Positions 17,983 to 26,667 of a DNA stretch of 55,340 nucleotides are shown one piece after another; the first letter of the stretch is position 1; every line of letters begins with the position of its first letter. Made by a program: the position numbers and the translations under genes. Below the pieces are notes generated by a model. The model searched no databases and was not told where the DNA came from. It saw nothing but the letters and a program-made list of their open reading frames with translations. Origin of the DNA: Actinomycetota bacterium. Lineage in GTDB: Bacteria; Actinomycetota; Actinomycetes; Streptosporangiales; Streptosporangiaceae. Where the stretch lies: the NCBI GenBank assembly GCA_027314515.1, contig DAHVAR010000101.1:1-55340 (forward strand), read 5' to 3'.

Positions 17983-18012
17983 TGCGGCTGAGTCGGCTGC
18001 GGCTGAGTCGGC
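17983..18012. repeat. 2 x 15-bp tandem repeat, intergenic
   Basis: Two identical copies of TGCGGCTGAGTCGGC in the 204-base gap between the AhpD-like gene and the MgtE_N/CBS gene. Nothing else is recognisable in this gap. Confidence 0.9.
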
Positions 18013-18044
18013 CGCGGCCGGGCCCGGCCGCCAGGCCCGCGGCC

Positions 18045-18602
18045 TCACGGCAGCAACGGCTCGGGTGCTGGCAACCGGTAGCCCTGCAGCATGAGGCGCT
18101 GCGCCCCCGCGGCGTACGCGGCAGGGTCCTCGGGAGCGACCGTCGCCAGCCCGTCAACGTACCGGTTGAACATGCAGAACATCGCTGCGATCAGCACGGT
18201 GTCGTGGATCTCCAGGTCAGTGGCACCTGACGTCCGGGCCTGCGCCACCAGTTCGGCCGTGACGCTGCGGCCGCCATGGCGCACCGCTGCCGCGATCGCG
18301 AGGAGCGCCGCGAGCTTCGCGCTGACCGGTGCGCTGCCGGCATCGGCGCGAACTTGCTCCACTACCGCGATTCCATCCGGCAGCTGGGCGGCGGCGCAGG
18401 CACCGTGGGAGCGCGCGCAGTACTCGCAGCCGTTCAGCTCAGAGACGTAAGCGCCGATGAGCTCGCGCTCACCGCGGGTAAGGGTGCTCGGCCCGCGCAG
18501 CAGCGTCTCGGCCAGGTCGCTCAGCGGTCCGCCCGTCTCGGGCCGGTAGCGGAGCAGGCCCCGGATTCCCGGCTCGCTGGAGTTCAGGGTGATATGCGGC
18601 AC
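18045..18602 (-). CDS. AhpD-like carboxymuconolactone-decarboxylase-family peroxidase
   Basis: A 185-residue AhpD/CMD-fold protein. The signature NGCEYCARSHGA, with the two redox cysteines and the following His, lies near residues 72-83, and the upstream GERELIGAYVSELNG matches the peroxidase-related subfamily. Such proteins reduce peroxides with a thiol partner. The GTG start is supported by AAGGAG five bases upstream. It is transcribed away from the ileS leader. Confidence 0.9.
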   Translation of the reverse strand: MPHITLNSSEPGIRGLLRYRPETGGPLSDLAETLLRGPSTLTRGERELIGAYVSELNGCEYCARSHGACAAAQLPDGIAVVEQVRADAGSAPVSAKLAALLAIAAAVRHGGRSVTAELVAQARTSGATDLEIHDTVLIAAMFCMFNRYVDGLATVAPEDPAAYAAGAQRLMLQGYRLPAPEPLLP

Positions 18603-18788
18603 GACTGCTCCTTGCTGGCCGGGGCAAATGCGTTGCTATCGCAAATACAGCCACAGCCTGTACTTTCAAGGCCCGCGGCCATGTGGTCAAGCATCCGGGC
18701 ACGGCCGGCGGCTACCAGCCCGTTCCCGGTAAGAACTGCCCTGGCCGCCCGGCCGCGATACTCGAGAGCGTGAGTTGCCACGACCGGC

Positions 18789-18794
18789 TAGACT
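18789..18794 (+). promoter_or_regulatory. Candidate -10 element of the ileS T-box transcript
   Basis: TAGACT matches TANNNT and would place the transcription start near 18801, just before the T-box stem I region. No convincing -35 was seen. The divergent gap 18603-18788 holds nothing else I can name. Confidence 0.45.
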
Positions 18795-18800
18795 TGCTGG

Positions 18801-19099
18801 CACAAGGCGACGATCCGGCTATCACCGGGGAGCCTCCGGAAGAACGGGCCTGCCCGGTGCCGCCGCGGTTCAGTGCCGCCGCGGTCTAGTGCCGCCGCGG
18901 CTGCGGGGCAGGCCTCAGTAGAACCGGGCGGGTCCGGCCCGTCACAGCCGGCCAGATGAGCGGTCGCGGGTACGGGCAGGCTGAACAGTCAGCTGAGCCG
19001 GCCCCGCGGCAAGCGAGGTGGTACCGCGGTACGCCCGCGCGGGAGCGGGCGCGTCGTCCTCGCGCTGAGGCTGCCAGCGCCGCGAGGATGTACCACCAG
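18801..19099 (+). ncRNA. ileS T-box riboswitch (translational type)
   Basis: A T-box leader that should sense uncharged tRNA-Ile. The T-box core TGGTACCGCGG is at 19019-19029. A candidate specifier codon ATC is at 18821-18823, followed by ACCGGGGAGCCTCCGGAAGA, as in the very short stem I of actinobacterial ileS T-boxes. Two exclusive pairings are readable. CCTCGC at 19058-19063 can pair with GCGAGG at 19013-19018, flanking the T-box (antisequestrator). Alternatively CCTCG and CGCTG (19058-19067) pair with CAGCG (19075-19079) and CGAGG (19083-19087), hiding the ribosome binding site (sequestrator). There is no terminator T-run, so control is probably at translation. A 3 x 16-bp repeat sits in the linker. 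Confidence 0.93.
18857..18904. repeat. 3 x 16-bp tandem repeat inside the T-box leader
   Basis: Three copies of GTGCCGCCGCGG plus four variable bases (TTCA, TCTA, CTGC). It lies between the specifier stem and the antisequestrator, where stem II/III elements normally occur, and lengthens the linker. Confidence 0.95.
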
Positions 19100-22000
19100 A
19101 TGAGCGTTTACCCGAGGGCGGAGACCGCCAAGGCCGCCGGCCAGCTAGCGAGCGGAGTGCCGGCCCAGCCGAACTTTCCTGAGCTTGAGGAAGGCGTGCT
19201 CGCCTACTGGGCAGCGAACGACACCTTCCGCGCGTCCGTGCGGCAGCGCCCGGCCGACACGGAGTTCGTCTTCTACGATGGCCCGCCGTTCGCTAACGGC
19301 CTGCCCCACTACGGCCACCTCATCACCGGCTACGTCAAGGACGTGGTGCCCCGGTTCCGCACCATGCAGGGCCGCAGGGTGGAGCGCCGCTTTGGCTGGG
19401 ACTGCCACGGCCTGCCCGCCGAGGTCGAAGCCGAGCGCATCCTCGGCATCTCCGGCAAGGCCGATATCGCGGCGATGGGCATCGACAAGTTCAACCAGGC
19501 CTGCCGGGATTCGGTGCTGCGTTATACCCGCGAGTGGCGCGACTACGTAACCAGGCAGGCCCGCTGGGTCGATTTCGACAACGACTACAAGACGCTCGAT
19601 ACGACCTACATGGAAAGCGTCATGTGGGCGTTCCGGCAGCTATGGGAAAAGGGCCTGGTCTACCAGGGCTTCAAGGTGCTGCCCTACTGCTGGCGGTGCG
19701 AGACCCCGCTGTCCAACCACGAACTGCGGATGGACGACGACGTCTACAAGGATAGGCAGGACCCCGCCGTCACGGTCAGGTTCAAGCTGGAGACCGGGGA
19801 GTGGCTGCTGGCCTGGACCACGACGCCGTGGACCCTGCCGTCCAACGAGGCCGTGGCGGTCGGCGCTGACATCAGCTACACCGTGCTGGAAAGAGACGGC
19901 GAGCGCTACATCCTGGCCCGCGACCGCCAGGCAGCCTATGAGCGCGAGCTTGAGGGTGCGGCGATCGTCGGCAGCCTGACCGGCGCCGAGCTAGCCGGCC
20001 GCAGGTACGAGCCGCTGCTGCCGTACCTGACCGACGCCGAGAAGTTCGGAACTGGCAACGCCTTCCGGGTGATCCTGTCCGACGACGTGACCACCGAGGA
20101 CGGCACCGGCGTGGTGCACATGGCTCCCGCCTACGGCGAGGCCGACGCGCTGGCTTGCGGCGCGGCAGGCATCCCGACCGTGCTGACCGTTGACGAGCAT
20201 GCCCGGTTCACCGGCGTGGTGCCTGACTTCGAGGGGCAGCACGTCTTCGACGCCAACTCAGGCATCACCGCCAAGCTTGCCGAGCAGGGCAGCCTGGTGC
20301 GCAAGGAGGCGTACACCCACTCCTACCCGCACTGCTGGCGGTGCCGCAACCCGCTGATCTACAAGGCGGTGTCGAGCTGGTTCGTCGAGGTCACCAAGTT
20401 CCGGGACCGGATGGTCGAACTCAACGAGCAGATCACCTGGACGCCTGAGCACGTCAAGCACGGCCAGTTCGGCAAGTGGCTGGAGAACGCGCGGGACTGG
20501 TCCATCAGCCGGAACCGGTTCTGGGGATCGCCGATCCCGGTCTGGCAGAGCGACGACCCGGGCTACCCGCGCACCGACGTGTACGGCTCGCTGGACGAGC
20601 TCGAGCGTGACTTCGGGGTTCGCCCCGACGACCTGCACCGACCCGGCATCGACAACCTGACCAGGCCGAACCCGGACGACCCGACCGGCCGCTCCACCAT
20701 GCGCCGGGTACCCGAGGTGCTGGACTGCTGGTTCGAGTCCGGGTCGATGCCGTTCGCCCAGGTGCACTACCCGTTCGAGAACGCGGACTGGTTCGACAGT
20801 CACTATCCGGGCGACTTCATCGTCGAGTACACGCCGCAGACCCGCGGCTGGTTCTACACGCTGCACGTGCTCGGGACCGCCCTGTTCGACCGGCCCGCCT
20901 TCCGCGATTGCGTCTGCCACGGGATCGTGCTCGGCAGCGACGGCCAGAAGATGTCCAAGAGCCTGCGCAACTACCCCGACGTCAACGAGGTGTTCGACAC
21001 CTACGGGTCGGACGCGATGCGCTGGCTGCTCATGGCCAGCCCGATCCTGCGCGGCGGCGATATCGCGGTCTCCGAGCAGGGAGTCCGCGACGCCGTCAGG
21101 CAAGCGATCCTGCCGCTGTGGAACTCGTACTACTTCTTCGCGCTGTACGCCAACGCCGAGTCGTATCAGGCGAAAAGCTCCGTGGCGAGCCAGCACGTCC
21201 TCGACCGCTACATCCTGTCGAAGACTCGGGCGGCGATCACCCAGATTGAGCAGTTGCTCGACGTCTACAACGTGGGCGCCGCCTGCCAGGAACTGCGCGA
21301 CTACCTGGAAGTACTGACCAACTGGTACATCCGCAGGTCGCGCGACCGGTTCTGGGCCGGCGAGCCCGCCGCGCTTGACACGCTGTGGACCGTGCTCGAG
21401 GCGGTGTGCCGCGCGGCCGCACCGCTGCTGCCGCTGACGACCGAGGCAATCTGGCGCGGGCTGACCGGCGAGCCCAGCGTGCACCTGGCCGACTGGCCGG
21501 AGCTTGCCTCCTGGCCAGCCGACGACGAACTGGCCAGCGCGATGGACCTGGTCCGCTCCGTCTGCAGCACCGCGCTCGGCCTGCGCAAGGCCCGCCAGCT
21601 GCGCGTCCGCCTGCCGCTGGCGCGCCTGGCCGTCGCCCATCCGGACGCGGCGTCGCTTGCCCCGTACGCCGAGCTCATCCGCGACGAGGTCAACGTCAAG
21701 GAGGTGGCGCTGTCGGCCGACCCGGCCAGCCTTGGCACCTTCGAGCTGGCCGTCAACCCGCGCGTGCTGGGGCCGCGGATCGGCGCCAAGGTGCAGGAGG
21801 TCATCAAGGCGGTCAAGGCGGGTAACGAGGTCCGCTCGGGTGACTCGATCGTCGCGGCGGGCGTCGAGCTTCAGCCCGGTGAATACGAAGTCCGGCTGGC
21901 GGCTGCCCATCCGGAGTCGACGTCGCCGCTGCCGGGCAATGCCGGGCTGGTCGAGCTGGACATGGCGGTGACGCCCGAACTGGCGGCCGAGGGCACGGCG

Positions 22001-22243
22001 CGCGACGTCGTCCGGATCGTGCAGCAGGCCCGGCGCGATGCCGGGCTGGCCGTCTCGGACCGGATCAAGCTGACCGTCGGCGCGGATGGCCCGGTGGCCG
22101 ATGCGGTCCGCGCGCACGCGGACTTCGTGGCTGGTGAGACGCTCGCGATCGGCGTCGCTGTGCTGCCCTCGGCGGCGGTCGACGCGACTCCGCACGCGGT
22201 TGGCGACGGCGGCTCGGTCCGGGTTGTGGTCGCGGTGTCCTAG
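19100..22243 (+). CDS. ileS: Isoleucyl-tRNA synthetase
   Basis: Class I isoleucyl-tRNA synthetase, about 1,047 residues. Early block [15 protein letters not shown] carries the HIGH-type motif (HYGH), [11 protein letters not shown] belongs to the editing domain, KMSKSLRN is the KMSKS loop, and the C-terminal part includes an anticodon-binding domain and a DUF5915-like region, as in long actinobacterial/eukaryotic-type IleRS. This long type is often associated with mupirocin tolerance; that is family knowledge, not tested here. I chose ATG 19100, which follows the sequestered GAGG by 12 bases; ATG 19088 is the alternative but directly abuts it. An in-frame ATG at 18956 would translate the T-box itself and is rejected. 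Confidence 0.97.
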   Translation: MSVYPRAETAKAAGQLASGVPAQPNFPELEEGVLAYWAANDTFRASVRQRPADTEFVFYDGPPFANGLPHYGHLITGYVKDVVPRFRTMQGRRVERRFGWDCHGLPAEVEAERILGISGKADIAAMGIDKFNQACRDSVLRYTREWRDYVTRQARWVDFDNDYKTLDTTYMESVMWAFRQLWEKGLVYQGFKVLPYCWRCETPLSNHELRMDDDVYKDRQDPAVTVRFKLETGEWLLAWTTTPWTLPSNEAVAVGADISYTVLERDGERYILARDRQAAYERELEGAAIVGSLTGAELAGRRYEPLLPYLTDAEKFGTGNAFRVILSDDVTTEDGTGVVHMAPAYGEADALACGAAGIPTVLTVDEHARFTGVVPDFEGQHVFDANSGITAKLAEQGSLVRKEAYTHSYPHCWRCRNPLIYKAVSSWFVEVTKFRDRMVELNEQITWTPEHVKHGQFGKWLENARDWSISRNRFWGSPIPVWQSDDPGYPRTDVYGSLDELERDFGVRPDDLHRPGIDNLTRPNPDDPTGRSTMRRVPEVLDCWFESGSMPFAQVHYPFENADWFDSHYPGDFIVEYTPQTRGWFYTLHVLGTALFDRPAFRDCVCHGIVLGSDGQKMSKSLRNYPDVNEVFDTYGSDAMRWLLMASPILRGGDIAVSEQGVRDAVRQAILPLWNSYYFFALYANAESYQAKSSVASQHVLDRYILSKTRAAITQIEQLLDVYNVGAACQELRDYLEVLTNWYIRRSRDRFWAGEPAALDTLWTVLEAVCRAAAPLLPLTTEAIWRGLTGEPSVHLADWPELASWPADDELASAMDLVRSVCSTALGLRKARQLRVRLPLARLAVAHPDAASLAPYAELIRDEVNVKEVALSADPASLGTFELAVNPRVLGPRIGAKVQEVIKAVKAGNEVRSGDSIVAAGVELQPGEYEVRLAAAHPESTSPLPGNAGLVELDMAVTPELAAEGTARDVVRIVQQARRDAGLAVSDRIKLTVGADGPVADAVRAHADFVAGETLAIGVAVLPSAAVDATPHAVGDGGSVRVVVAVS

Positions 22244-22305
22244 CGGCGGCGGTTCACCGCGACTTTGCACTGGAAACAGTCGCTAGAAGCTGACCTTATA
22301 TGGTG

Positions 22306-22936
22306 TTATGCCCGATCCAGAGCGCACGTTACGAGTGCTAAGTGGGCGCACCCGCACGCCAGCGGACAGGCCCCGGCCTTGCGGTCGGCGGTGACGTCGA
22401 GCTTGCCGATCAGCCGGTCGGCATACACGATCGGCAGCGCGTAGTAACGCCAGTGGCGTTTGGCAGCGGGCTTGTACATCTCCAGCTGGTAGTCGAACTC
22501 AAAGAGCTCGGTCATGCGCTTCCGGTCGTATACCAGCCGGTCGAGGGGCGACAGCAATGCCGCCCGGCCGGTAAACGGCTGCCCGGCGAGCGAAGGGTCG
22601 ACTCGCCATGTCCCCTTGACGCCCGCGACGACCGCGGGTTCGCCGGCCTCCCGCACGTCGCCCGGCTCTACTGGCCACTCCGGTCCCCTGGCCCGGGCGA
22701 TGCCGAGCGCGCTCAGGCGCAGCTCGTCGCGGGTGCTCCAATGGCGCATACCTCGACCCGAGGCGACTCCAGGCCACCAGATCCGCGCTCGGCGCGACCG
22801 CATTGGCCGGGTTGATCTGCAGCAGAGTCAGGTGCCGCACCACGTCGAGCAGATCCGTCGGCCGGTGGCCGTCCAGCAGCTATGCGCGGACAGCGATGCG
22901 GCGGGCGTCCTGGCGAGTGAGCTCGTGGGGCGTCAT
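22306..22936 (-). pseudogene. Broken YcaQ-family (winged-helix, DNA glycosylase-like) gene
   Basis: Two separated pieces of one YcaQ/DUF1006-type protein lie out of frame. From ATG 22936 the frame gives MTPHELTRQDARRIAVRA, then a TAG stop at codon 19 (22880-22882) where relatives have Gln, then VRHLTLLQINPANAVAPSAD to about 22750. From about 22749 another frame gives the family's C-terminal part: LGIARARGPEWPVEP, LLSPLDRLVYDRKRMTELF and YQLEMYKPAAKRHWRYYALP. Roughly 200 central residues are missing at the junction, and the end is replaced after TADRKAG. YcaQ proteins unhook DNA interstrand crosslinks. This copy has at least three lesions and should be inactive. Confidence 0.85.
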
Positions 22937-23101
22937 GACGTGACGCTATCGGGCGCAGGCGGTTATCGCCGCAATCTGCTCTCGCGGGCCGCGATAGATC
23001 GCAGGTTGCCGGCCATTCCGGTTGAACAGGCACGCAACCTGTGCTGCGCTGTTGTTGTCCTGGAACCGGGCACGATGGTGACGGCCTGGGGGGTGTGCCT
23101 C

Positions 23102-23779
23102 ATGGCAGCGGACGACCGCGAACCACAAGAGCGGCCAGGCGAGTTGCCGCGCCGTGTTCCGGGCGCCAGCCGACTGGTGCCCGCCGCAGCCAGCCCGCAG
23201 GGTGCCATGCCGATTGCGCCGGGCTGGGCTGGTCAGCTGCCGAAGCGCGCGCCCGGCGCGAGCGCGATTCAGGCACCGCCGCAGTCCCTGCGGCGGCCGC
23301 GACTGCCGGAGCCGCTGACCCGGCAGGCGAGCGCGACGGCACGGCCATCACCCGCAGCGCTCGCGTCGTCGGCCGCCAAGCTGCTCAGCGGCGTGACTGC
23401 GGCAGCCAATACGGCCGCGCCTGCCGCGACCGCGGGCACTGGCACCGCGGGCACTGGCAAGCAGCGAGCTAACCGCCGGACCGCGCCGGCCAGAATGTGG
23501 CACCTAGCCGGCCTCCTGATCGCGGTGCTACTGGTCGCTGCCGCCGTCCTGATCGTCATGGCGGCCGGGCACTCGCCTGCCGTCGGGGCCGGCCGCGCGG
23601 ACCGGCCCGGCTACTCGATTCGCGGAGTGATCGGCGTAGCCAGCTCGACCGTGCGGCCGACCGTGCACAGGCGCTCGTGCGACCGCCGGACGGCCTCGGG
23701 CAGCACTGCGCGGGCTTCGTCCCCGGCCGCCCCGGCCGGGAACGTGATCCGGTACGTCACCTGCACGTTGGCCAGGTGA
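23102..23779 (+). CDS. Hypothetical small single-span membrane protein
   Basis: A possible 225-residue protein. Residues about 1-130 are rich in Ala, Pro and Arg; residues about 131-158 are a clear membrane segment (MWHLAGLLIAVLLVAAAVLI); a short Arg/Ser-rich tail follows. The ATG has a GGGGGG tract seven bases upstream. The tail overlaps the convergent OsmC gene by about 170 bases, which is suspicious; the true gene may have been shorter or the ORF may be decayed. An inverted repeat, CAGGTTGC at 23002-23009 and GCAACCTG at 23034-23041, lies upstream. I do not recognise the family. Confidence 0.4.
   Translation: MAADDREPQERPGELPRRVPGASRLVPAAASPQGAMPIAPGWAGQLPKRAPGASAIQAPPQSLRRPRLPEPLTRQASATARPSPAALASSAAKLLSGVTAAANTAAPAATAGTGTAGTGKQRANRRTAPARMWHLAGLLIAVLLVAAAVLIVMAAGHSPAVGAGRADRPGYSIRGVIGVASSTVRPTVHRRSCDRRTASGSTARASSPAAPAGNVIRYVTCTLAR
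23428..23457. repeat. 2 x 15-bp tandem repeat in the hypothetical membrane ORF
   Basis: Two identical copies of ACCGCGGGCACTGGC, in frame, encoding a TAGTG pentapeptide repeat just before the membrane segment. Confidence 0.9.
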
Positions 23780-24042
23780 TTGCCACCCTCGTCGCGCACC
23801 TTGTCGGCGTCGACGACGATCTCGAATGACTCGGGCTCGGCCCGGCGCGAGGTCAGGATGTCCACGTCAATGGCCGTGCAGCCACCGATCGCGGTGAGCA
23901 GCAGCTCGGTCGGAGTGAACTCCTCGTCACCACCGGTGCCGAACACGATCCGGCCACCGCGAGAATTGACCGCCGCGAACCTGCCGGGCGCGACTCGCTC
24001 AACAGTGAGATTTCGGTGCGTGGACTCAGTCGTCATAATCAC
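23611..24042 (-). CDS. OsmC-family peroxidase-like protein
   Basis: A 143-residue OsmC/Ohr-fold protein. The central helix has TELLLTAIGGCTAIDVDIL with the first redox Cys, and the second Cys lies in HERLCTVGRTVEL, the spacing expected of the OsmC family. These enzymes reduce organic hydroperoxides using thiols. The protein appears complete, although both neighbours are decayed genes. Start is the ATG at 24042 or the ATG two codons downstream. Confidence 0.9.
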   Translation of the reverse strand: MIMTTESTHRNLTVERVAPGRFAAVNSRGGRIVFGTGGDEEFTPTELLLTAIGGCTAIDVDILTSRRAEPESFEIVVDADKVRDEGGNHLANVQVTYRITFPAGAAGDEARAVLPEAVRRSHERLCTVGRTVELATPITPRIE

Positions 24043-24129
24043 ACCATGCCAGAAGACGGGCCGCCGGCCGCAGCCTCAACCGGGAACCGCCACGGCCGCT
24101 ACATGCGCAGCGCCGCTCAGGGACCGGCC

Positions 24130-24386
24130 GTTCCGGCTGATCCAGGGGCCGACGCTCAACGATCTGGTCGTAACCGTCGCCCCCGATTCTGCCCGCGGTC
24201 GCTATATCGGCATCTACCAGCTTTCCCGGGGGAACGGGCAGTGCTCTCGCACCAGTGCTCTTCAGCTGGCTGTTCACGATCAACTCCGGCCTGCCCTGGG
24301 CTGCGCTCACGGTCGGCTGCAGCACCTGGGCAGTCGTGACTGGCTGGCTCCGACCGCGGCCGCCAGTGGTGACCGTCGACCACTAG
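24130..24386 (+). pseudogene. C-terminal remnant of an MFS transporter
   Basis: One frame reads LNDLVVTVAPDSARGRYIGI then YQLSRG, a typical MFS cytoplasmic loop. After a one-base shift near 24231-24238 the next frame continues GSALAPVLFSWLFTINSGLP, then WAALTVGCSTWAVVTGW, ending at TAG 24384-24386. Together they match the last two or three helices of a major facilitator. The upstream nine or so helices are absent, so this is a frameshifted stub. Confidence 0.7.
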
Positions 24387-24467
24387 GTGCTCAGGAGGCT
24401 ATAGCCTGAAGGCGGGACGGGGTGCAGGGATTGAGTGCCACAGCACCCGGCAAGGAGTTGATCTCCG

Positions 24468-25133
24468 ATGTCGTCCGAATTCCTCGAGAGCGAAGAACTT
24501 CGCAGATCCGCCGATCCAGCAGGCGTGCCTGCCCCGATGACACCGTACGCGGAGCCGTCAGCGCGCCCGGCGGGCGCATCGTCAGCGAGCAGACAGCCAG
24601 CGAGCAAGCGCCCCAGATCCTGGCGCTTGGTCCTGACCGGCGGACTGGCTGCGGCAGCGCTGATCGGCGGGACCGGAGCGGCCAGCGCCGCGAGTACGCA
24701 CGGGAGCCCGGCTCAACCGGGCGCTGCGACCGCCTCCCGCGTGCTGCCGTCGGCGGGCAGCACTCCCGGGCCGGCGGTGCCGGGCTACGGCCTGGGGCAC
24801 CGGGTACTTCCGGTGCACGGCCAGATCGTCATGGCTAAGCCCGGCGGCGGGTACCAGACGGTCAACTTCCAGCTCGGGAGCGTCACGAAGGTGAGCGCCT
24901 CGTCCGTGGCGGTGAAGAGCAGCGATGGCTACACCCAGACCTACTCGGTCACCGGCTCGACCGTCGTTGCCGCGCTGCGCGACGGCATCGGCTCGGTCAG
25001 GGCCGGCGATCAGGTGGTAGTGATCGCCACGGTGAGCGGAGGCACGGCCACGGCGTCCGGGATCATCGACAGGACGCTGCTCCAGGCCAGCCGCCTGCCC
25101 CTCGGGTTCGGCTCGGGAGCAATGGGCTGGTAA
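24468..25133 (+). CDS. Exported or membrane-anchored DUF5666-like protein
   Basis: A 221-residue protein with a basic, Pro/Ala-rich N-terminus of about 50 residues, a hydrophobic segment near residues 54-75 (LVLTGGLAAAALIGGTGAAS) that could act as signal or anchor, a Ser/Gly/Pro linker, and a beta-rich domain from about 122. That domain has alternating strands around VHGQIVMA, GSVTKVSASSVAVKSSDG and RAGDQVVVIATV, the pattern of DUF5666. Function unknown; it probably works outside the membrane. AAGGAG lies 10 bases before the ATG. It converges on the VWA gene. Confidence 0.75.
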   Translation: MSSEFLESEELRRSADPAGVPAPMTPYAEPSARPAGASSASRQPASKRPRSWRLVLTGGLAAAALIGGTGAASAASTHGSPAQPGAATASRVLPSAGSTPGPAVPGYGLGHRVLPVHGQIVMAKPGGGYQTVNFQLGSVTKVSASSVAVKSSDGYTQTYSVTGSTVVAALRDGIGSVRAGDQVVVIATVSGGTATASGIIDRTLLQASRLPLGFGSGAMGW

Positions 25134-25180
25134 CGCCAAGGCCGGCCGGCTGAACCTTGACGCGACACGACACGACGGGG

Positions 25181-25232
25181 CCGGCTCAGCGGGCCGGCTC
25201 AGCGGACCGGCTCAGCGGACCGGCTCAGCGGG
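25181..25232. repeat. 4 x 13-bp tandem repeat at a convergent gene junction
   Basis: Four perfect or near-perfect copies of CCGGCTCAGCGG plus G or A. Each copy contains TCA, a TGA stop when read on the minus strand; the fourth copy supplies the stop of the VWA gene at 25225-25227. The 13-bp period shifts frame each copy. Confidence 0.97.
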
Positions 25233-26664
25233 CCGCTGCTGGCCCGGCCGTGAGCGACGTGACGAAGTCGGCGATCTGCCGGAGCGTGCTGCATTCGCGC
25301 ACCTGCGCACACCACGGCGCGTAACTCGCCATGACCGAGTCGCCCTGGTCCCAGTACCGGCGCGGCTCGGGGTTGAGCCAGTAGAGCTTGCCTGCTCGCT
25401 CGCTGACCTCGGCAAGCGCGCCGGGGGCCGGATCAAGATAGTTGGTCCGGGCGTCGCCGACGACCAGCACGACAGTTCGCCGGGTGAACTGCCGGCCGTA
25501 GTCCCTGGCGAACTCTCGCAGCACGTGACCGTAGTCAGAGCTGCCGTTCCACCGGATCGCGCCACGAGCCGCCTCGGCCTGGGTGAGCTGACGGCCAGCA
25601 GCGCGAGCCTCGCTGACCAGCTCGGTGATCTCCGCCAGCCCATCCACGAAGGAGAAGGCCCGCAGCCTGCTCAGCCGGCTGTCCAGCGCGATCAGCAGGT
25701 TCAGGGTGAACCGCGAGAACGTGGCGACCGAGCCGGACACGTCGCAGAGCACCACGATCTCCGGCTTAGGCGGCGGCGCGGGCTCGGTGGCGATCCGGAA
25801 CGGAACGCCGCCCGTGCCCATCGCCAGGTGCAGCGTGCGCCGGATGGACAGCCGCCGCCGCCGGAACTCCTGCTGGGCCAGGATCTTGCTCAGCCGGTGT
25901 GCCAGCGGACCGATCGAGGACGCCATGCTTGCCAGTTCGGCCGCCGAGGCAGTGGCAATATCGACATCCTCTGCCAGGCGCACGCGCAGGGTCTTGCTGA
26001 CCGCGCGAGCACCCCGGTCAGCGACCAGTGCCCGCTGGATCGCGGCCCGCAGCTCCGCACGGAACTTGTCCACGGCTCGGTCAGCCTCGGCGCGCCGGAG
26101 CCGGACGGCGATGGCGGCTGGGCCGCGCACGTTCCATCCGCCGCCGGAACCCCCACCGCCTGAGCGACCACTGCCCGAGCCGTCGCCGTCCTGGCCAGCC
26201 TGGCCCGCCATCGCGGCCAGCAGTTCGGCCCGGATGCCGTCAAGATCGGCTGCCTCGCTGACCGCGATCATGGCGAACACGCCTGCGACCGGAGCACCTG
26301 GCTCCAGCGCCGAGTAGCGCCCGACGTACTCCTCGGCGAGCTGCCTCAGGGCTACCGGGTCGCCTGAGGCGATGGCCGCGCGGAGCGCGGCAGCTAGTTC
26401 CGCACCGGTCATGCTGGCGAACGGTCCGGCATCAGATATCCGCGTTCCGGCGAAATAAAGGTTGAACAGGACATTGAATGCCTCGACCTGCTCTGCCCGC
26501 TTCACCAGCGCCGATTGCAAGCCGGCTCGCACGACATCCAGGTCGGCCAGCGGGATGCTGGCCAGGGCCCTGGCGGCGTCCAGGTGCTCGCCCACCGAAA
26601 CGCCGACGCCCACCGTGCGCAGTTCGCCGACGAGCGCGGTGAGGGCGTCCTGCGGGCTCGGCAC
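25225..26664 (-). CDS. VWA-domain protein, CoxE-like
   Basis: A 479-residue protein of the CoxE-like VWA family. An N-terminal helical region (about 1-150) leads to a Gly/Ser-rich linker near 160-180 and then the VWA domain with the metal-binding DVSGS motif starting at Asp 308. Later blocks FSFVDGLAEI and VVLVVGDARTNYLDP fit the family. These proteins work with MoxR-type AAA ATPases as metal-insertion or complex-assembly chaperones. Here the MoxR gene ends three bases upstream. The best-known setting is CO dehydrogenase maturation, and a CO-dehydrogenase-like cluster lies about 10 kb away. Confidence 0.92.
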   Translation of the reverse strand: MPSPQDALTALVGELRTVGVGVSVGEHLDAARALASIPLADLDVVRAGLQSALVKRAEQVEAFNVLFNLYFAGTRISDAGPFASMTGAELAAALRAAIASGDPVALRQLAEEYVGRYSALEPGAPVAGVFAMIAVSEAADLDGIRAELLAAMAGQAGQDGDGSGSGRSGGGGSGGGWNVRGPAAIAVRLRRAEADRAVDKFRAELRAAIQRALVADRGARAVSKTLRVRLAEDVDIATASAAELASMASSIGPLAHRLSKILAQQEFRRRRLSIRRTLHLAMGTGGVPFRIATEPAPPPKPEIVVLCDVSGSVATFSRFTLNLLIALDSRLSRLRAFSFVDGLAEITELVSEARAAGRQLTQAEAARGAIRWNGSSDYGHVLREFARDYGRQFTRRTVVLVVGDARTNYLDPAPGALAEVSERAGKLYWLNPEPRRYWDQGDSVMASYAPWCAQVRECSTLRQIADFVTSLTAGPAAAR

Positions 26665-26667
26665 CGG

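Noticed and set aside
18956-19099. ileS N-terminal extension
   Set aside because: It would translate the T-box core and antisequestrator. The residues are unlike any IleRS N-terminus.
20258-22270. 670-codon open frame opposite ileS
   Set aside because: It is antisense to a conserved synthetase and has the Arg/Asp/Gly bias of shadow frames.
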